Source: an uncultured Ruminococcus sp. (GTDB taxonomy: Bacteria; Bacillota; Clostridia; Oscillospirales; Acutalibacteraceae). From it: a stretch of DNA of 7,493 nt. The stretch's first letter is position 1. Each line of letters opens with the position of its first letter. A program made the translations under genes and the position numbers. The notes under the pieces were generated by a model, which had not been told where the DNA came from, searched no databases, and saw only the letters and a program-made list of their open reading frames with translations. Location: the NCBI GenBank assembly GCA_902802975.1, contig CADCOF010000059.1, positions 1-7,493 on the forward strand. The letters run 5' to 3'. Of the stretch, positions 1-6,936 are shown piece by piece.

Positions 1-46
1 ATTGCTAATTGCACATTAACATAAAGCAGGATAGATCATGTTTTTT

Positions 47-51
47 GGAGG
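47..51 (+). promoter_or_regulatory. Ribosome binding site of ribD
   Basis: GGAGG with a 7-base gap to the ATG at 59. It decides the start: the frame is open back to an ATG at 38, but that codon has no Shine-Dalgarno sequence in front of it, and choosing it would place the GGAGG inside the coding region. Confidence 0.85.
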
Positions 52-58
52 TCGATTA

Positions 59-1171
59 ATGCCTGATACATCTTTTATGCAGCGAGCGATTGAATTAGCT
101 GCTTTGGGAAAAGGTTTTACTGCGCCGAATCCTCTTGTCGGTGCGGTAATTGTCAAAAATAATATAATTATAGGCGAGGGTTATCATAAAAAAATAGGCG
201 GTCTTCATGCGGAGAGGGAAGCCCTTGCCTCATTAACGCAGTCATGCGAAGACGCTGATATGTACGTTACGCTTGAACCGTGCTGCCATTTCGGAAAACA
301 GCCCCCCTGTACGCAGGCTATTATTGACAGCAAGATCAAGCGCGTTATTATCGGTTCAAGAGACCCCAACCCGCTTGTTGCCGGCAAAGGCGTTCGTATT
401 TTGCGCGATGCCGGAATAGAAGTGATCGAGGATTTTATGCGCGCGCAGTGTGATGAGCTGAATCCTGCATTTTTTCACTATATCACAACCGGAATGCCGT
501 ATGTCGCGCTGAAATTTGCCGAAACAGCCGACGGAAAAATAGCAGCCTATACGGGCAAATCAAAATGGATAACAAACGACGAGTCGCGCCGCCACGTTCA
601 TTCACTGCGCGGCGAATATTCTGCGATTCTGGCGGGCATCGGTACCGTGCTTGCGGACGATCCAATGCTTAATTGCCGTGTTGAAAATGCGCATCAGCCG
701 CTGCGTATAATTGTTGATTCCAAGCTGAGAATTCCGCTGGACAGCAATATTTGCAAAACTGCGGATAAATACAAAACGTTGGTCGCATATGCAGACGCAG
801 ACGAGCAAAAAATTCGATCACTGAATAATATGGGAGTAGAGACGGTGAAGTTTGACCGCAAAGACGGCAAAGTTGATCTTACTGCTCTGATGAAATACCT
901 CGGAAGTGTTAATATATCGAGCGTGCTCATCGAAGGCGGTGGGGAGATAAATGAAGCTGCGCTGAAAAGCGGCATTGTCAGCCATATTTACGCGTATATC
1001 GCGCCAAAGCTGCTTGGCGGAAAAGACGCGAAAACGCCCGTTGAGGGGGCAGGGTTTGCGTCGCCTAACGAGTGTGTGCAAATGTCGCTTGTGCGAACAA
1101 AAGTATTTGGCGATGATGTCCTTTTGGAATATGATGTGAGGAGTGACGCTGATGTTCACAGGGATAATTGA
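59..1171 (+). CDS. ribD: RibD: bifunctional diaminohydroxyphosphoribosylaminopyrimidine deaminase / 5-amino-6-(5-phosphoribosylamino)uracil reductase
   Basis: Cytosolic enzyme for steps two and three of riboflavin synthesis: it deaminates the pyrimidine made by GTP cyclohydrolase II, then reduces the ribose side chain with NADPH. The 370-residue length is usual for the fused form. The N-terminal half is a zinc cytidine-deaminase-like domain: APNPLVGAVIV (22-32), the zinc and proton-shuttle pair H50-A-E52, and the zinc cysteines C75 and C84 in PCCHFGKQPPC. The C-terminal half (about 150-370) is the dihydrofolate-reductase-like domain, with LKFAETADGKIA, SKWITNDESRRHVHSLRG, GTVLADDP and LIEGGGE. 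Both active sites look intact. The usual family motif is CSHxGRTPPC, so the CCHFGKQ version is a mild variant. First gene of the rib operon in this window; its end overlaps ribE by 20 bases, which suggests translational coupling. Start chosen from the GGAGG at 47-51. Confidence 0.98.
   Translation: MPDTSFMQRAIELAALGKGFTAPNPLVGAVIVKNNIIIGEGYHKKIGGLHAEREALASLTQSCEDADMYVTLEPCCHFGKQPPCTQAIIDSKIKRVIIGSRDPNPLVAGKGVRILRDAGIEVIEDFMRAQCDELNPAFFHYITTGMPYVALKFAETADGKIAAYTGKSKWITNDESRRHVHSLRGEYSAILAGIGTVLADDPMLNCRVENAHQPLRIIVDSKLRIPLDSNICKTADKYKTLVAYADADEQKIRSLNNMGVETVKFDRKDGKVDLTALMKYLGSVNISSVLIEGGGEINEAALKSGIVSHIYAYIAPKLLGGKDAKTPVEGAGFASPNECVQMSLVRTKVFGDDVLLEYDVRSDADVHRDN
1139..1143 (+). promoter_or_regulatory. 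Ribosome binding site of ribE
   Basis: AGGAG inside the 3' end of ribD, 8 bases before the ATG at 1152. It decides the start: an in-frame GTG at 1143 would begin on the last base of this site, whereas the ATG at 1152 gives the family's standard N-terminus MFTGIIEE. Confidence 0.8.
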
Positions 1172-1802
1172 GGAGCTGGGAACAGTAAAGAGCGTGATGT
1201 CGGGCGGCTGTTCGGGCGAGATAAAGATAAACGCCGCGGTTGTGACGGAAGGAACAAAAATCGGAGACTCAATTGCGGTGAACGGAGTATGCCTGACGGT
1301 CACAGCGATAAGTACATATGGTTTTTCAGCGGACGTAATGCCTGAGACGCTTCACCGCACGTCTTTGGGAAAACTCAGACCGGGTGACAGCGTTAATCTT
1401 GAGCGTGCAATGCCGGCGGGCGGGCGTTTCGGTGGTCACATAGTTACGGGTCACATTGACGGAACAGGTATGATCAGAAAAATCACAAGAGATGAGATCG
1501 CTTACCGCCTGAACATAAGCGCACCGAAAACAATACTTGCACTTATCATGGAAAAAGGGTCTGTTTGTATTGACGGCGTGAGTCTGACAGTTACCGACGT
1601 TGACGAAAGCTCATTCGGAGTATCTATCATTCCGCATACGGGAGCAAAAACAACACTCCTTAAAAAATCTGTGGGAGATACAGTAAATATCGAGAATGAT
1701 GTTGTCGGCAAATATGTTCAGCGGCTGTTAAGCAATGATTTCAATAAGCCGGAAGATTCAAAAATAACTTTTGATTTTCTTTCGGAGCATGGTTTTATGT
1801 AA
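1152..1802 (+). CDS. ribE: RibE: riboflavin synthase, alpha subunit
   Basis: Final step of the pathway: dismutation of two 6,7-dimethyl-8-ribityllumazine molecules into riboflavin and the ribitylaminouracil that RibH reuses. The protein has 216 residues, typical for the trimeric enzyme, which is an internal duplication of two lumazine-binding barrels. Both copies are visible. Barrel one starts MFTGIIEELG and contains SIAVNGVCLTV; barrel two starts at GGHIVTGHIDGTG and contains SVCIDGVSLTV. The C-terminal section IIPHTGAKTTL followed by VGDTVNIENDVVGKYVQRLL is the family signature that precedes the trimer helix. Its start overlaps ribD by 20 bases and ribBA follows after 28 bases. The gene is called ribE in Bacillus-type naming and ribC in Escherichia coli. 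No anomalies seen. Confidence 0.98.
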   Translation: MFTGIIEELGTVKSVMSGGCSGEIKINAAVVTEGTKIGDSIAVNGVCLTVTAISTYGFSADVMPETLHRTSLGKLRPGDSVNLERAMPAGGRFGGHIVTGHIDGTGMIRKITRDEIAYRLNISAPKTILALIMEKGSVCIDGVSLTVTDVDESSFGVSIIPHTGAKTTLLKKSVGDTVNIENDVVGKYVQRLLSNDFNKPEDSKITFDFLSEHGFM

Positions 1803-1817
1803 TGATCTGTATATTCT

Positions 1818-1824
1818 AGGGGGA
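1818..1824 (+). promoter_or_regulatory. Ribosome binding site of ribBA
   Basis: AGGGGGA in the 28-base gap between ribE and ribBA, 6 bases before the ATG at 1831. Purine-rich and close to consensus, though not a perfect AGGAGG. The gap holds no recognisable promoter or terminator. Confidence 0.65.
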
Positions 1825-1830
1825 GCATAG

Positions 1831-3051
1831 ATGGATTTTAAATATAATACGATCACCGAAGCACTGGACGCACTTCGGCAAGGGAAATTGATACTCTGTA
1901 CCGATGACCCCGACAGAGAAAACGAAGGCGATCTGATTTGTGCGGCTCAGTTTGCAACAACCGAAAATGTCAATTTTATGGCGAAATACGGCAGAGGTCT
2001 GATTTGTACTCCAATGTCCGAAACAATAGCCAAAAGATTGAATTTGCCGCAAATGGTAACCGAAAATACCGACAATCACTCAACGGCGTTTACTGTGTCG
2101 ATAGATCACGTTGACACAACGACAGGAATTTCTGCGGAAGAGAGGGGATATACTTGCCGCGCCTGCGCCGATGAAAATACTCAGCCAAGTGATCTGCGCC
2201 GCCCGGGTCATGTTTTTCCGCTGACAGCCCGCAGAGGCGGTGTGTTGGTTCGCAGCGGTCATACCGAGGCAACTGTTGATCTGTGCCGCTTGGCGGGGCT
2301 TTCGGAGTGCGGTTTGTGCTGCGAGGTCATGCGTGATGACGGCACAATGATGAGAACACCCGAACTTCAGCAAATGGCTGTTGAACATGGATTGTGCTTT
2401 ATCACTATAAAGGAGCTGCAGGACTATATTCGCCGCACCGAAAATCATATGTTTCAGAAGGCGTGCGCCAAGCTGCCAACGGCATACGGCGAATTTCAGA
2501 TATACGGCTTTGTCAACGACATAACGGGCGAGCATCATGTTGCGCTTGTATGCGGCGAAATAGGAAACGGCGAGGATATTTTGTGCAGAGTGCATTCCGA
2601 ATGTTTGACGGGAGACGTTTTCGGTTCGGCGAGATGCGACTGCGGAGACCAGCTTCATACTGCTATGAAAATGGTTCAGGCAGAAGGGCGCGGAATTATT
2701 TTGTATATGCGCCAAGAGGGCAGAGGCATCGGGCTGATCAACAAACTTCGCGCTTATGAACTTCAGGAAAACGGACGCGATACCGTAGACGCAAATCTGG
2801 AACTTGGTTTTGCAGCCGATCTGAGAGAATATTGGAGCGGCGCGCAGATACTCAAAAACCTCGGAGTGAAATCACTCCGCCTGCTGACAAATAACCCGGG
2901 CAAAATTTACGGGCTGGAAGGTTTCGGTTTTATCATAAAAGAAAGAGTTCCCATAGAGATAGAGCCGGGAAAATTTGATTACAAATATCTTAAAACAAAA
3001 AAAGACAGAATGGGGCATATATTTAATTCTGTAAATTTTAGTAATGATTAA
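1831..3051 (+). CDS. ribBA: RibBA: 3,4-dihydroxy-2-butanone 4-phosphate synthase / GTP cyclohydrolase II
   Basis: Makes both pathway precursors: DHBP from ribulose 5-phosphate and the first pyrimidine intermediate from GTP. The length of 406 residues is normal. The DHBP synthase domain covers about 1-205. It carries [10 protein letters not shown] (25-34), GRGLIC (C59), RRPGHVFPL (H127), GHTEATVDL (H144) and CEVMRDDG (E165). Spacing of H127, H144 and E165 matches the Escherichia coli catalytic residues H136, H153 and E174. The proline at 27 replaces the more usual glutamate of DDEDRENEGD, a position not known to be catalytic. The cyclohydrolase II domain covers about 206-395. Its zinc cysteines are C258, C269 and C271 in [17 protein letters not shown], with [11 protein letters not shown], the DLR motif (R332, aligned to the E. 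coli nucleophilic arginine 128) and LRLLTNNP. Both halves look active. It is followed by ribH after 17 bases. Confidence 0.98.
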   Translation: MDFKYNTITEALDALRQGKLILCTDDPDRENEGDLICAAQFATTENVNFMAKYGRGLICTPMSETIAKRLNLPQMVTENTDNHSTAFTVSIDHVDTTTGISAEERGYTCRACADENTQPSDLRRPGHVFPLTARRGGVLVRSGHTEATVDLCRLAGLSECGLCCEVMRDDGTMMRTPELQQMAVEHGLCFITIKELQDYIRRTENHMFQKACAKLPTAYGEFQIYGFVNDITGEHHVALVCGEIGNGEDILCRVHSECLTGDVFGSARCDCGDQLHTAMKMVQAEGRGIILYMRQEGRGIGLINKLRAYELQENGRDTVDANLELGFAADLREYWSGAQILKNLGVKSLRLLTNNPGKIYGLEGFGFIIKERVPIEIEPGKFDYKYLKTKKDRMGHIFNSVNFSND

Positions 3052-3056
3052 TATTC

Positions 3057-3061
3057 GGAGG
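3057..3061 (+). promoter_or_regulatory. Ribosome binding site of ribH
   Basis: GGAGG 7 bases before the ATG at 3069, in the 17-base gap after ribBA. It supports 3069 as the start, and no promoter fits in the gap. Confidence 0.8.
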
Positions 3062-3068
3062 AATCGAG

Positions 3069-3542
3069 ATGTATAACATAAATACGGCAGAGGGAAAAGT
3101 AGTTGCACCCGATGGAATGAAAGTCGGCGTCATTGCGTCAAGATTTAACAGCTTTATTGTTGAAAAGCTGCTTGACGGAGCTATTGACGGACTTGTTCGC
3201 CACGGAGTGGACGAGAATAATATTACTGCGGCGTGGGTTCCGGGTGCTTTTGAAATACCGCTCATTGCAAAAAAAATGGCGGAGAGCGGCAAATACGACG
3301 CGGTCATTTGTGTTGGCGCAGTTATCAGGGGGTCTACTTCACATTACGAGCTTGTTGTGAACGAAACAGCTAAGGGTATTGCGCAGGCGGGAATGCAGAG
3401 CGGAATTCCCGTTTTGTTCGGAGTTATAACAACGGAAAACATCGAGCAGGCTATTGAGCGCGCAGGCAGCAAAGCCGGAAATAAGGGCTATGACTGCGCC
3501 TTGGCTGCAATAGAAATGGTAAACCTGATTAAGCAGCTGTAA
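3069..3542 (+). CDS. ribH: RibH: 6,7-dimethyl-8-ribityllumazine synthase
   Basis: Condenses the dephosphorylated ribitylaminouracil with DHBP to give the lumazine used by RibE. The protein has 157 residues, the usual length; this family generally assembles into pentamers or 60-subunit capsids. Motifs seen are the substrate-binding SRFN near the N-terminus, VPGAFEIPL (57-65), [12 protein letters not shown] with the likely catalytic H92, and [23 protein letters not shown] near the C-terminus. The motif after the histidine reads HYELV rather than the more common HFDYV, a conservative change. It is the fourth rib gene, so the order is the same as in the Bacillus subtilis operon. The next gene begins one base after its stop codon. 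Confidence 0.98.
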   Translation: MYNINTAEGKVVAPDGMKVGVIASRFNSFIVEKLLDGAIDGLVRHGVDENNITAAWVPGAFEIPLIAKKMAESGKYDAVICVGAVIRGSTSHYELVVNETAKGIAQAGMQSGIPVLFGVITTENIEQAIERAGSKAGNKGYDCALAAIEMVNLIKQL

Positions 3543-3543
3543 A

Positions 3544-4215
3544 ATGACTATTATTTTTGACTATGACGGAACACTCCATGATACCACGTATCTTTATGCG
3601 TCGGCAGTTCAAAAAGTTTATGACCGGTTGGCACAGGAAGGATACGCCGCGCCGAAAAAGTGGACGGCGGCGGAGCTGACTAAGTTTTTAGGCGTGACTC
3701 CTGCGCAAATGTGGGACGAGTTTATGCCAAATCTGCCAAAGGAAATCAAAGAGCGTTCATCTCATCTTGTCGGTGAATTGATGTCGGATAATATTTGGTC
3801 TGATGCGAAATTGTACGACGGAGCCGAAGAATTATTGTGCAGACTAAAAGAATCGGGCTGCCGGCTAGTCATGTTGTCCAACTGCTATACCGATTATATG
3901 GACGCGCACCGAAGAAGATTTCGTCTTGATCGTTTCTTTTCGGATTATTTTACTGCAGAGGATTATGGATTTATTCCCAAGTATAAGATTGTGCCCGCAA
4001 TTTTGACGAAGTACCCCGACCGCAGCTATATGCTTGCAGGCGACAGGGCGAGCGATATGGAGGCTGCAGAAAAAAACGGCATTCCGTTTGTCGCGTGCAT
4101 GTATGGTTTTGCGGAAAAGGGGGAGCTGTGCAGATACGCCGCTGTGCTTGACCTGAAAAGCAGCGGCGCATTTGAGAATATTATGAACGCGGCAGCAGAG
4201 GTGAATCATGGATAA
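3544..4215 (+). CDS. HAD-family phosphatase, candidate for the riboflavin-pathway dephosphorylation step
   Basis: Cytosolic haloacid-dehalogenase-type hydrolase of 223 residues. All four HAD motifs are present: motif I FDYDGTLHDT with nucleophile D6 and acid/base D8; motif II VMLSN (S112); motif III lysine in IPKYK (K146 or K148); motif IV GDRASDMEAA (D167, D171). The long insert between motifs I and II (about 15-105) looks helical, as in a C1 cap, so small phosphorylated substrates are likely. The DxDGT form points to a phosphatase. The gene starts one base after ribH with no good ribosome binding site, implying translational coupling, and overlaps the next gene by 8 bases. Riboflavin synthesis needs a phosphatase acting on 5-amino-6-ribitylaminouracil 5'-phosphate, and known ones (YigB, YbjI, YcsE) are HAD proteins. 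That role is inferred from position; phosphoglycolate or pyrophosphate hydrolysis cannot be excluded. Confidence 0.9.
   Translation: MTIIFDYDGTLHDTTYLYASAVQKVYDRLAQEGYAAPKKWTAAELTKFLGVTPAQMWDEFMPNLPKEIKERSSHLVGELMSDNIWSDAKLYDGAEELLCRLKESGCRLVMLSNCYTDYMDAHRRRFRLDRFFSDYFTAEDYGFIPKYKIVPAILTKYPDRSYMLAGDRASDMEAAEKNGIPFVACMYGFAEKGELCRYAAVLDLKSSGAFENIMNAAAEVNHG
4197..4203 (+). promoter_or_regulatory. Ribosome binding site of the GTPase-nuclease gene
   Basis: AGAGGTG inside the 3' end of the HAD phosphatase gene, 4 bases before the ATG at 4208. Because that ATG lies 8 bases upstream of the end of the phosphatase gene, translation of the two is probably coupled. Confidence 0.6.
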
Positions 4216-6802
4216 AATAGTAGTTGGCATATTAGCACACGTTGACTCGGGAAAAACAACGCTTTCGGAGGCACTTCTCTACACCGCGGGTACAATTGCA
4301 AAAGTCGGGCGCGTAGATCACGGCAGTTCATATCTCGACACATTTTCGCTTGAACGTGAAAGAGGTATCACTATTTTTTCTAAACAGGCTGTTATTAAGT
4401 ACCATGACAAATTGTTTACTCTTCTTGATACCCCGGGTCATGTCGATTTTTCCGCGGAAGCGGAGAGAACGTTGAGTGTGCTGGATTATGCGATATTGGT
4501 TATAAGCGGAACGCAGCCTATCCAAAGTCATACGGTTACTCTGTGGCGGCTTTTGAAGAAATATAACGTTCCCTGCTTTGTATTTGTGAATAAGACCGAT
4601 CTGTACGGCGTTGACAAGACTGATGTACTTAACCGTCTGAAAGAAAAACTAAGCGAAAATATTGTTGATTTCACGTACAGAAATACAGATGATTTTTTAG
4701 ATAATCTGGCTGTCTGCAGCGAGGAACTTCTTGAAAGTTTCACGGACAACGGCACTGTCACTGTTGAAGAAACTGCGGCGGCTATAAAGCAGCGTTTTGT
4801 ATTTCCTTGTCTGTTCGGTTCTGCACTGAAGCTTGACGGCGTGGATAATCTGCTCGATCTGATTTATACATATACGGTTTTTTGTAAAAAAAGCGGAGAT
4901 TTCGGAGCCAGAATATTCAAGATAGCCGATGACGGCAAGGGTAAGCGGCTTACTTATATGAAAATCACGAGCGGCACTTTAAGTGTGAAGGACATTCCAA
5001 AAAGTCCCAAAAATGAAAAAGCAGAAAAAGTGGATAATATCAGAATCTATTCCGGCGAAAAATTTACTCAGGCGCAGTCGGTTACACAAGGTACGGTGTG
5101 CGCCGTGACGGGGCTTTCGTTCACTCGTCCGGGCGACGGTCTTGGCATAGAAGCAGATCACACAACGCCTGTGCTTTCGCCTGTGATGAGCTATTCCGTT
5201 TTGCCTAAGGATATGTCAAAAATTCACGCTCTCCTTGACTGCCTGAGGATTCTCGAAGATGAAGACCCCCAGCTGCAAATATCGTGGAGCGAGGTATCGC
5301 GCACTATTTCCGTTCGATTGATGGGGAATATACAGCTTGAGGTACTCAAAAGCGTTATCGGTAGTCGTTTCGGTATTGACGTTGAATTTGCCGCCGGCAG
5401 TATTATTTATAAGGAAACAATAGCCGATACAGTTGAGGGAGTAGGGCATTTTGAACCGCTGCGCCATTATGCCGAGGTGCATTTGCTGATGAAGCCCGCG
5501 CCACCCGGCAGCGGCGTTTTGATATCCACTCAGTGCAAGGAAGACAAGCTTGACAGAAACTGGCAGAGGCTTATAATCACTCATTTGTATGAACATACGC
5601 ATCTGGGCGTGCTTACCGGTTCGCCGATCACGGATATAGAGATTATTCTTGCAGCGGGAAAAGCCCATCCGAAGCATACCGAAGGCGGTGATTTTCGTCA
5701 GGCTACTTATCGCGCGATACGTCAGGGCTTGATGAATGCGAGAAGCGTCCTTCTGGAGCCGTACTATGATTTTATTCTTGAAGTGCCCACCGAAAATGTC
5801 GGACGAGCCATGACCGATATACAGCGCATGTGCGGGAATTTTGAATCTCCCGAAAACCGCGGCGAATTTACCGAGATTTCCGGCAGCGCGCCGGCATCGA
5901 CTATATCTTCATATTCCGCGGAAGTCACGGCTTACACACACGGCAAAGGGCGGTTGACATGCACATTTAAGGGGTATGAGCCGTGCCACAATGCCGATGA
6001 GGTAATCGAAAAATTTGCTTATGATCCCGAAACAGACGTAAACGAGCCTTGTGATTCTGTGTTTTGTTCTCACGGCGCAGGTCATATTGTGAAGTGGAAC
6101 GAAGTGCCTGATCATATGCACTTGCCAAGTGTTTTAGAAAAGAATAACGATGAAGATTCTTCTCCCGCAGACGCTGAACAGCTGTTTTCAAGATGCAGAA
6201 CTCAAAGCGACATTTTCGCGCTTGATAAAGAGTTGATGTCAATTTTTGAGCGTACTTACGGCAAAGTTCGCAGCCGTTCGGATAACAGTCAAAGCCGCCG
6301 TACAAGTTACGATAAAGATCAGGGCAGCTACAAGCGCAAGGGCACGAAAAATTATGACGGTGACGAATATGTGCTGGTTGACGGATACAACGTTATTTTT
6401 GCGTGGGACGATCTCAACCGTGCAGCAAAAACGAATATCGACGCGGCGAGAAATACACTGGTGAATATACTGTGCAATTATCAGGGATACAAAAAATGTA
6501 ATCTGATCTTGATTTTTGACGCATACAAGGTAAAAAACGGAGTCGGAAGTGTAGAAAAAATAGGCGGGATAAGCGTAGTGTATACGAAGGAAGCGGAAAC
6601 CGCCGATATGTACATTGAAAAGGTGACGCATACGCTTGCGAAGAATAACCGCGTTCGTGTAGTTACGTCTGACGGACTGGAGCAGCTGATAATTCTGGGA
6701 AGCGGTGCATTGAGAGTGTCCGCAAGGAGTTTCAGGGAAGAGATAGAGCAGGCGGAACATGAAATAAGGCAATATCTCAGTAAATATTCGTCCGGTGTGT
6801 AA
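4208..6802 (+). CDS. Tet(M)/EF-G-like ribosomal GTPase fused to a YacP/Rae1-like NYN nuclease domain
   Basis: An 864-residue fusion; Tet(M) itself has about 640. G domain (about 1-230): G1 AHVDSGKT (10-17), G2 RGIT (52-55), G3 DTPGH (74-78, with the catalytic-type H78), G4 NKTD (128-131), G5 GSAL (204-207). Domain II starts near 234, domain III near 326 (contains GNIQLEV), and domains IV-V run to about 600. The stretch LLEPYYDF matches LLEPYLSF of Tet(M). Residues 615-686 form an extra region (CDSVFCSHGAGH to ERTYG), then a basic, probably disordered linker at about 687-720. The last 144 residues are an NYN/PIN-like RNase domain with VDGYNVI (D725), FDAYKV (D771), KEAETAD (D800) and TSDGLEQ (D822), closely resembling Bacillus YacP/Rae1. 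Predicted role: it enters the ribosomal A site and cuts mRNA. Databases would probably label it a tetracycline resistance protein, which I doubt. The frame is continuous, so the fusion is not an artefact of a frameshift. Confidence 0.93.
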   Translation: MDKIVVGILAHVDSGKTTLSEALLYTAGTIAKVGRVDHGSSYLDTFSLERERGITIFSKQAVIKYHDKLFTLLDTPGHVDFSAEAERTLSVLDYAILVISGTQPIQSHTVTLWRLLKKYNVPCFVFVNKTDLYGVDKTDVLNRLKEKLSENIVDFTYRNTDDFLDNLAVCSEELLESFTDNGTVTVEETAAAIKQRFVFPCLFGSALKLDGVDNLLDLIYTYTVFCKKSGDFGARIFKIADDGKGKRLTYMKITSGTLSVKDIPKSPKNEKAEKVDNIRIYSGEKFTQAQSVTQGTVCAVTGLSFTRPGDGLGIEADHTTPVLSPVMSYSVLPKDMSKIHALLDCLRILEDEDPQLQISWSEVSRTISVRLMGNIQLEVLKSVIGSRFGIDVEFAAGSIIYKETIADTVEGVGHFEPLRHYAEVHLLMKPAPPGSGVLISTQCKEDKLDRNWQRLIITHLYEHTHLGVLTGSPITDIEIILAAGKAHPKHTEGGDFRQATYRAIRQGLMNARSVLLEPYYDFILEVPTENVGRAMTDIQRMCGNFESPENRGEFTEISGSAPASTISSYSAEVTAYTHGKGRLTCTFKGYEPCHNADEVIEKFAYDPETDVNEPCDSVFCSHGAGHIVKWNEVPDHMHLPSVLEKNNDEDSSPADAEQLFSRCRTQSDIFALDKELMSIFERTYGKVRSRSDNSQSRRTSYDKDQGSYKRKGTKNYDGDEYVLVDGYNVIFAWDDLNRAAKTNIDAARNTLVNILCNYQGYKKCNLILIFDAYKVKNGVGSVEKIGGISVVYTKEAETADMYIEKVTHTLAKNNRVRVVTSDGLEQLIILGSGALRVSARSFREEIEQAEHEIRQYLSKYSSGV

Positions 6803-6837
6803 TAAACAATGTTTTTTCGGAATTATTATAAATCATC
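6803..6837 (+). other. End of the rib-GTPase transcription unit, no clear terminator
   Basis: AT-rich stretch directly after the stop codon. It contains a run of six T (6812-6817), but I find no stable GC-rich stem in front of it. Transcription may end by another route or read through into the next gene. Confidence 0.4.
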
Positions 6838-6866
6838 TTGAATTTGCTCGCTTATTGTGGTAGAAT
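6838..6866 (+). promoter_or_regulatory. Sigma-A-type promoter with extended -10
   Basis: TTGAAT (6838-6843), a spacer of exactly 17 bases, and TAGAAT (6861-6866). A TGG directly before the -10 box gives the extended -10 TGn motif. Transcription would begin near 6872-6874. It is the only good promoter I see in the window, and it separates the riboflavin operon from the leucine-rich-repeat gene. Confidence 0.75.
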
Positions 6867-6877
6867 TATACAAAAGA

Positions 6878-6903
6878 GAAAGTACGGCAAGCGGTGTACT
6901 TTC
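6878..6903 (+). promoter_or_regulatory. Stem-loop at the 5' end of the leucine-rich-repeat protein mRNA
   Basis: GAAAGTAC (6878-6885) and GTACTTTC (6896-6903) are perfect inverted repeats around a 10-base loop, GGCAAGCGGT. The stem would start about five bases from the predicted RNA 5' end. No T-run follows, so it is not a terminator on this strand. A role in protecting the mRNA 5' end, or as an operator, is possible but unproven. Confidence 0.6.
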
Positions 6904-6929
6904 AATATCAATAAATATTAATATATGTT

Positions 6930-6936
6930 AGGAGAG
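6930..6936 (+). promoter_or_regulatory. Ribosome binding site of the leucine-rich-repeat protein
   Basis: AGGAGAG, with the AGGAG core 8 bases before the ATG at 6943, in an otherwise AT-rich leader. It confirms the start, which is followed at once by a signal peptide. Confidence 0.85.

Noticed and set aside
9..37. Possible promoter TTGCAC - 17 bases - TAGATC before ribD
   Set aside because: The spacing is right but the -10 box matches consensus at only three of six positions, and the RNA would start on top of the ribD ribosome binding site.
818..1303. 161-codon minus-strand frame across the ribD-ribE junction
   Set aside because: Antisense to two certain genes, with no recognisable domain.
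2080..2715. 211-codon open frame on the minus strand inside ribBA
   Set aside because: It lies entirely within a gene whose catalytic residues are all identifiable; the protein is Cys/His/Gln-rich with no family motif.
2394..2759. 121-codon + strand frame inside ribBA
   Set aside because: Out-of-frame shadow of the cyclohydrolase II domain, with an Arg-rich composition and no motif.
6239..6772. 177-codon minus-strand frame opposite the NYN domain
   Set aside because: Antisense to a domain with clear conserved motifs; the hydrophobic runs come from the reverse complement of charged codons.
6236..6802. Separate internal start giving a free NYN nuclease from the ATG at 6236
   Set aside because: Only a weak purine stretch precedes it, and it falls inside a motif (SIFERTYG) that belongs to the GTPase part.
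4208..6802. Simple tetracycline resistance gene
   Set aside because: The length, nuclease fusion, changed domain IV loop and position in a biosynthetic operon without mobile-element marks all argue against an acquired resistance gene.
6803..6825. Rho-independent terminator at the T-run after the GTPase-nuclease gene
   Set aside because: No stem of useful length precedes the six T; the only pairing I find is a five-base AAACA/TGTTT palindrome with an impossible one-base loop.
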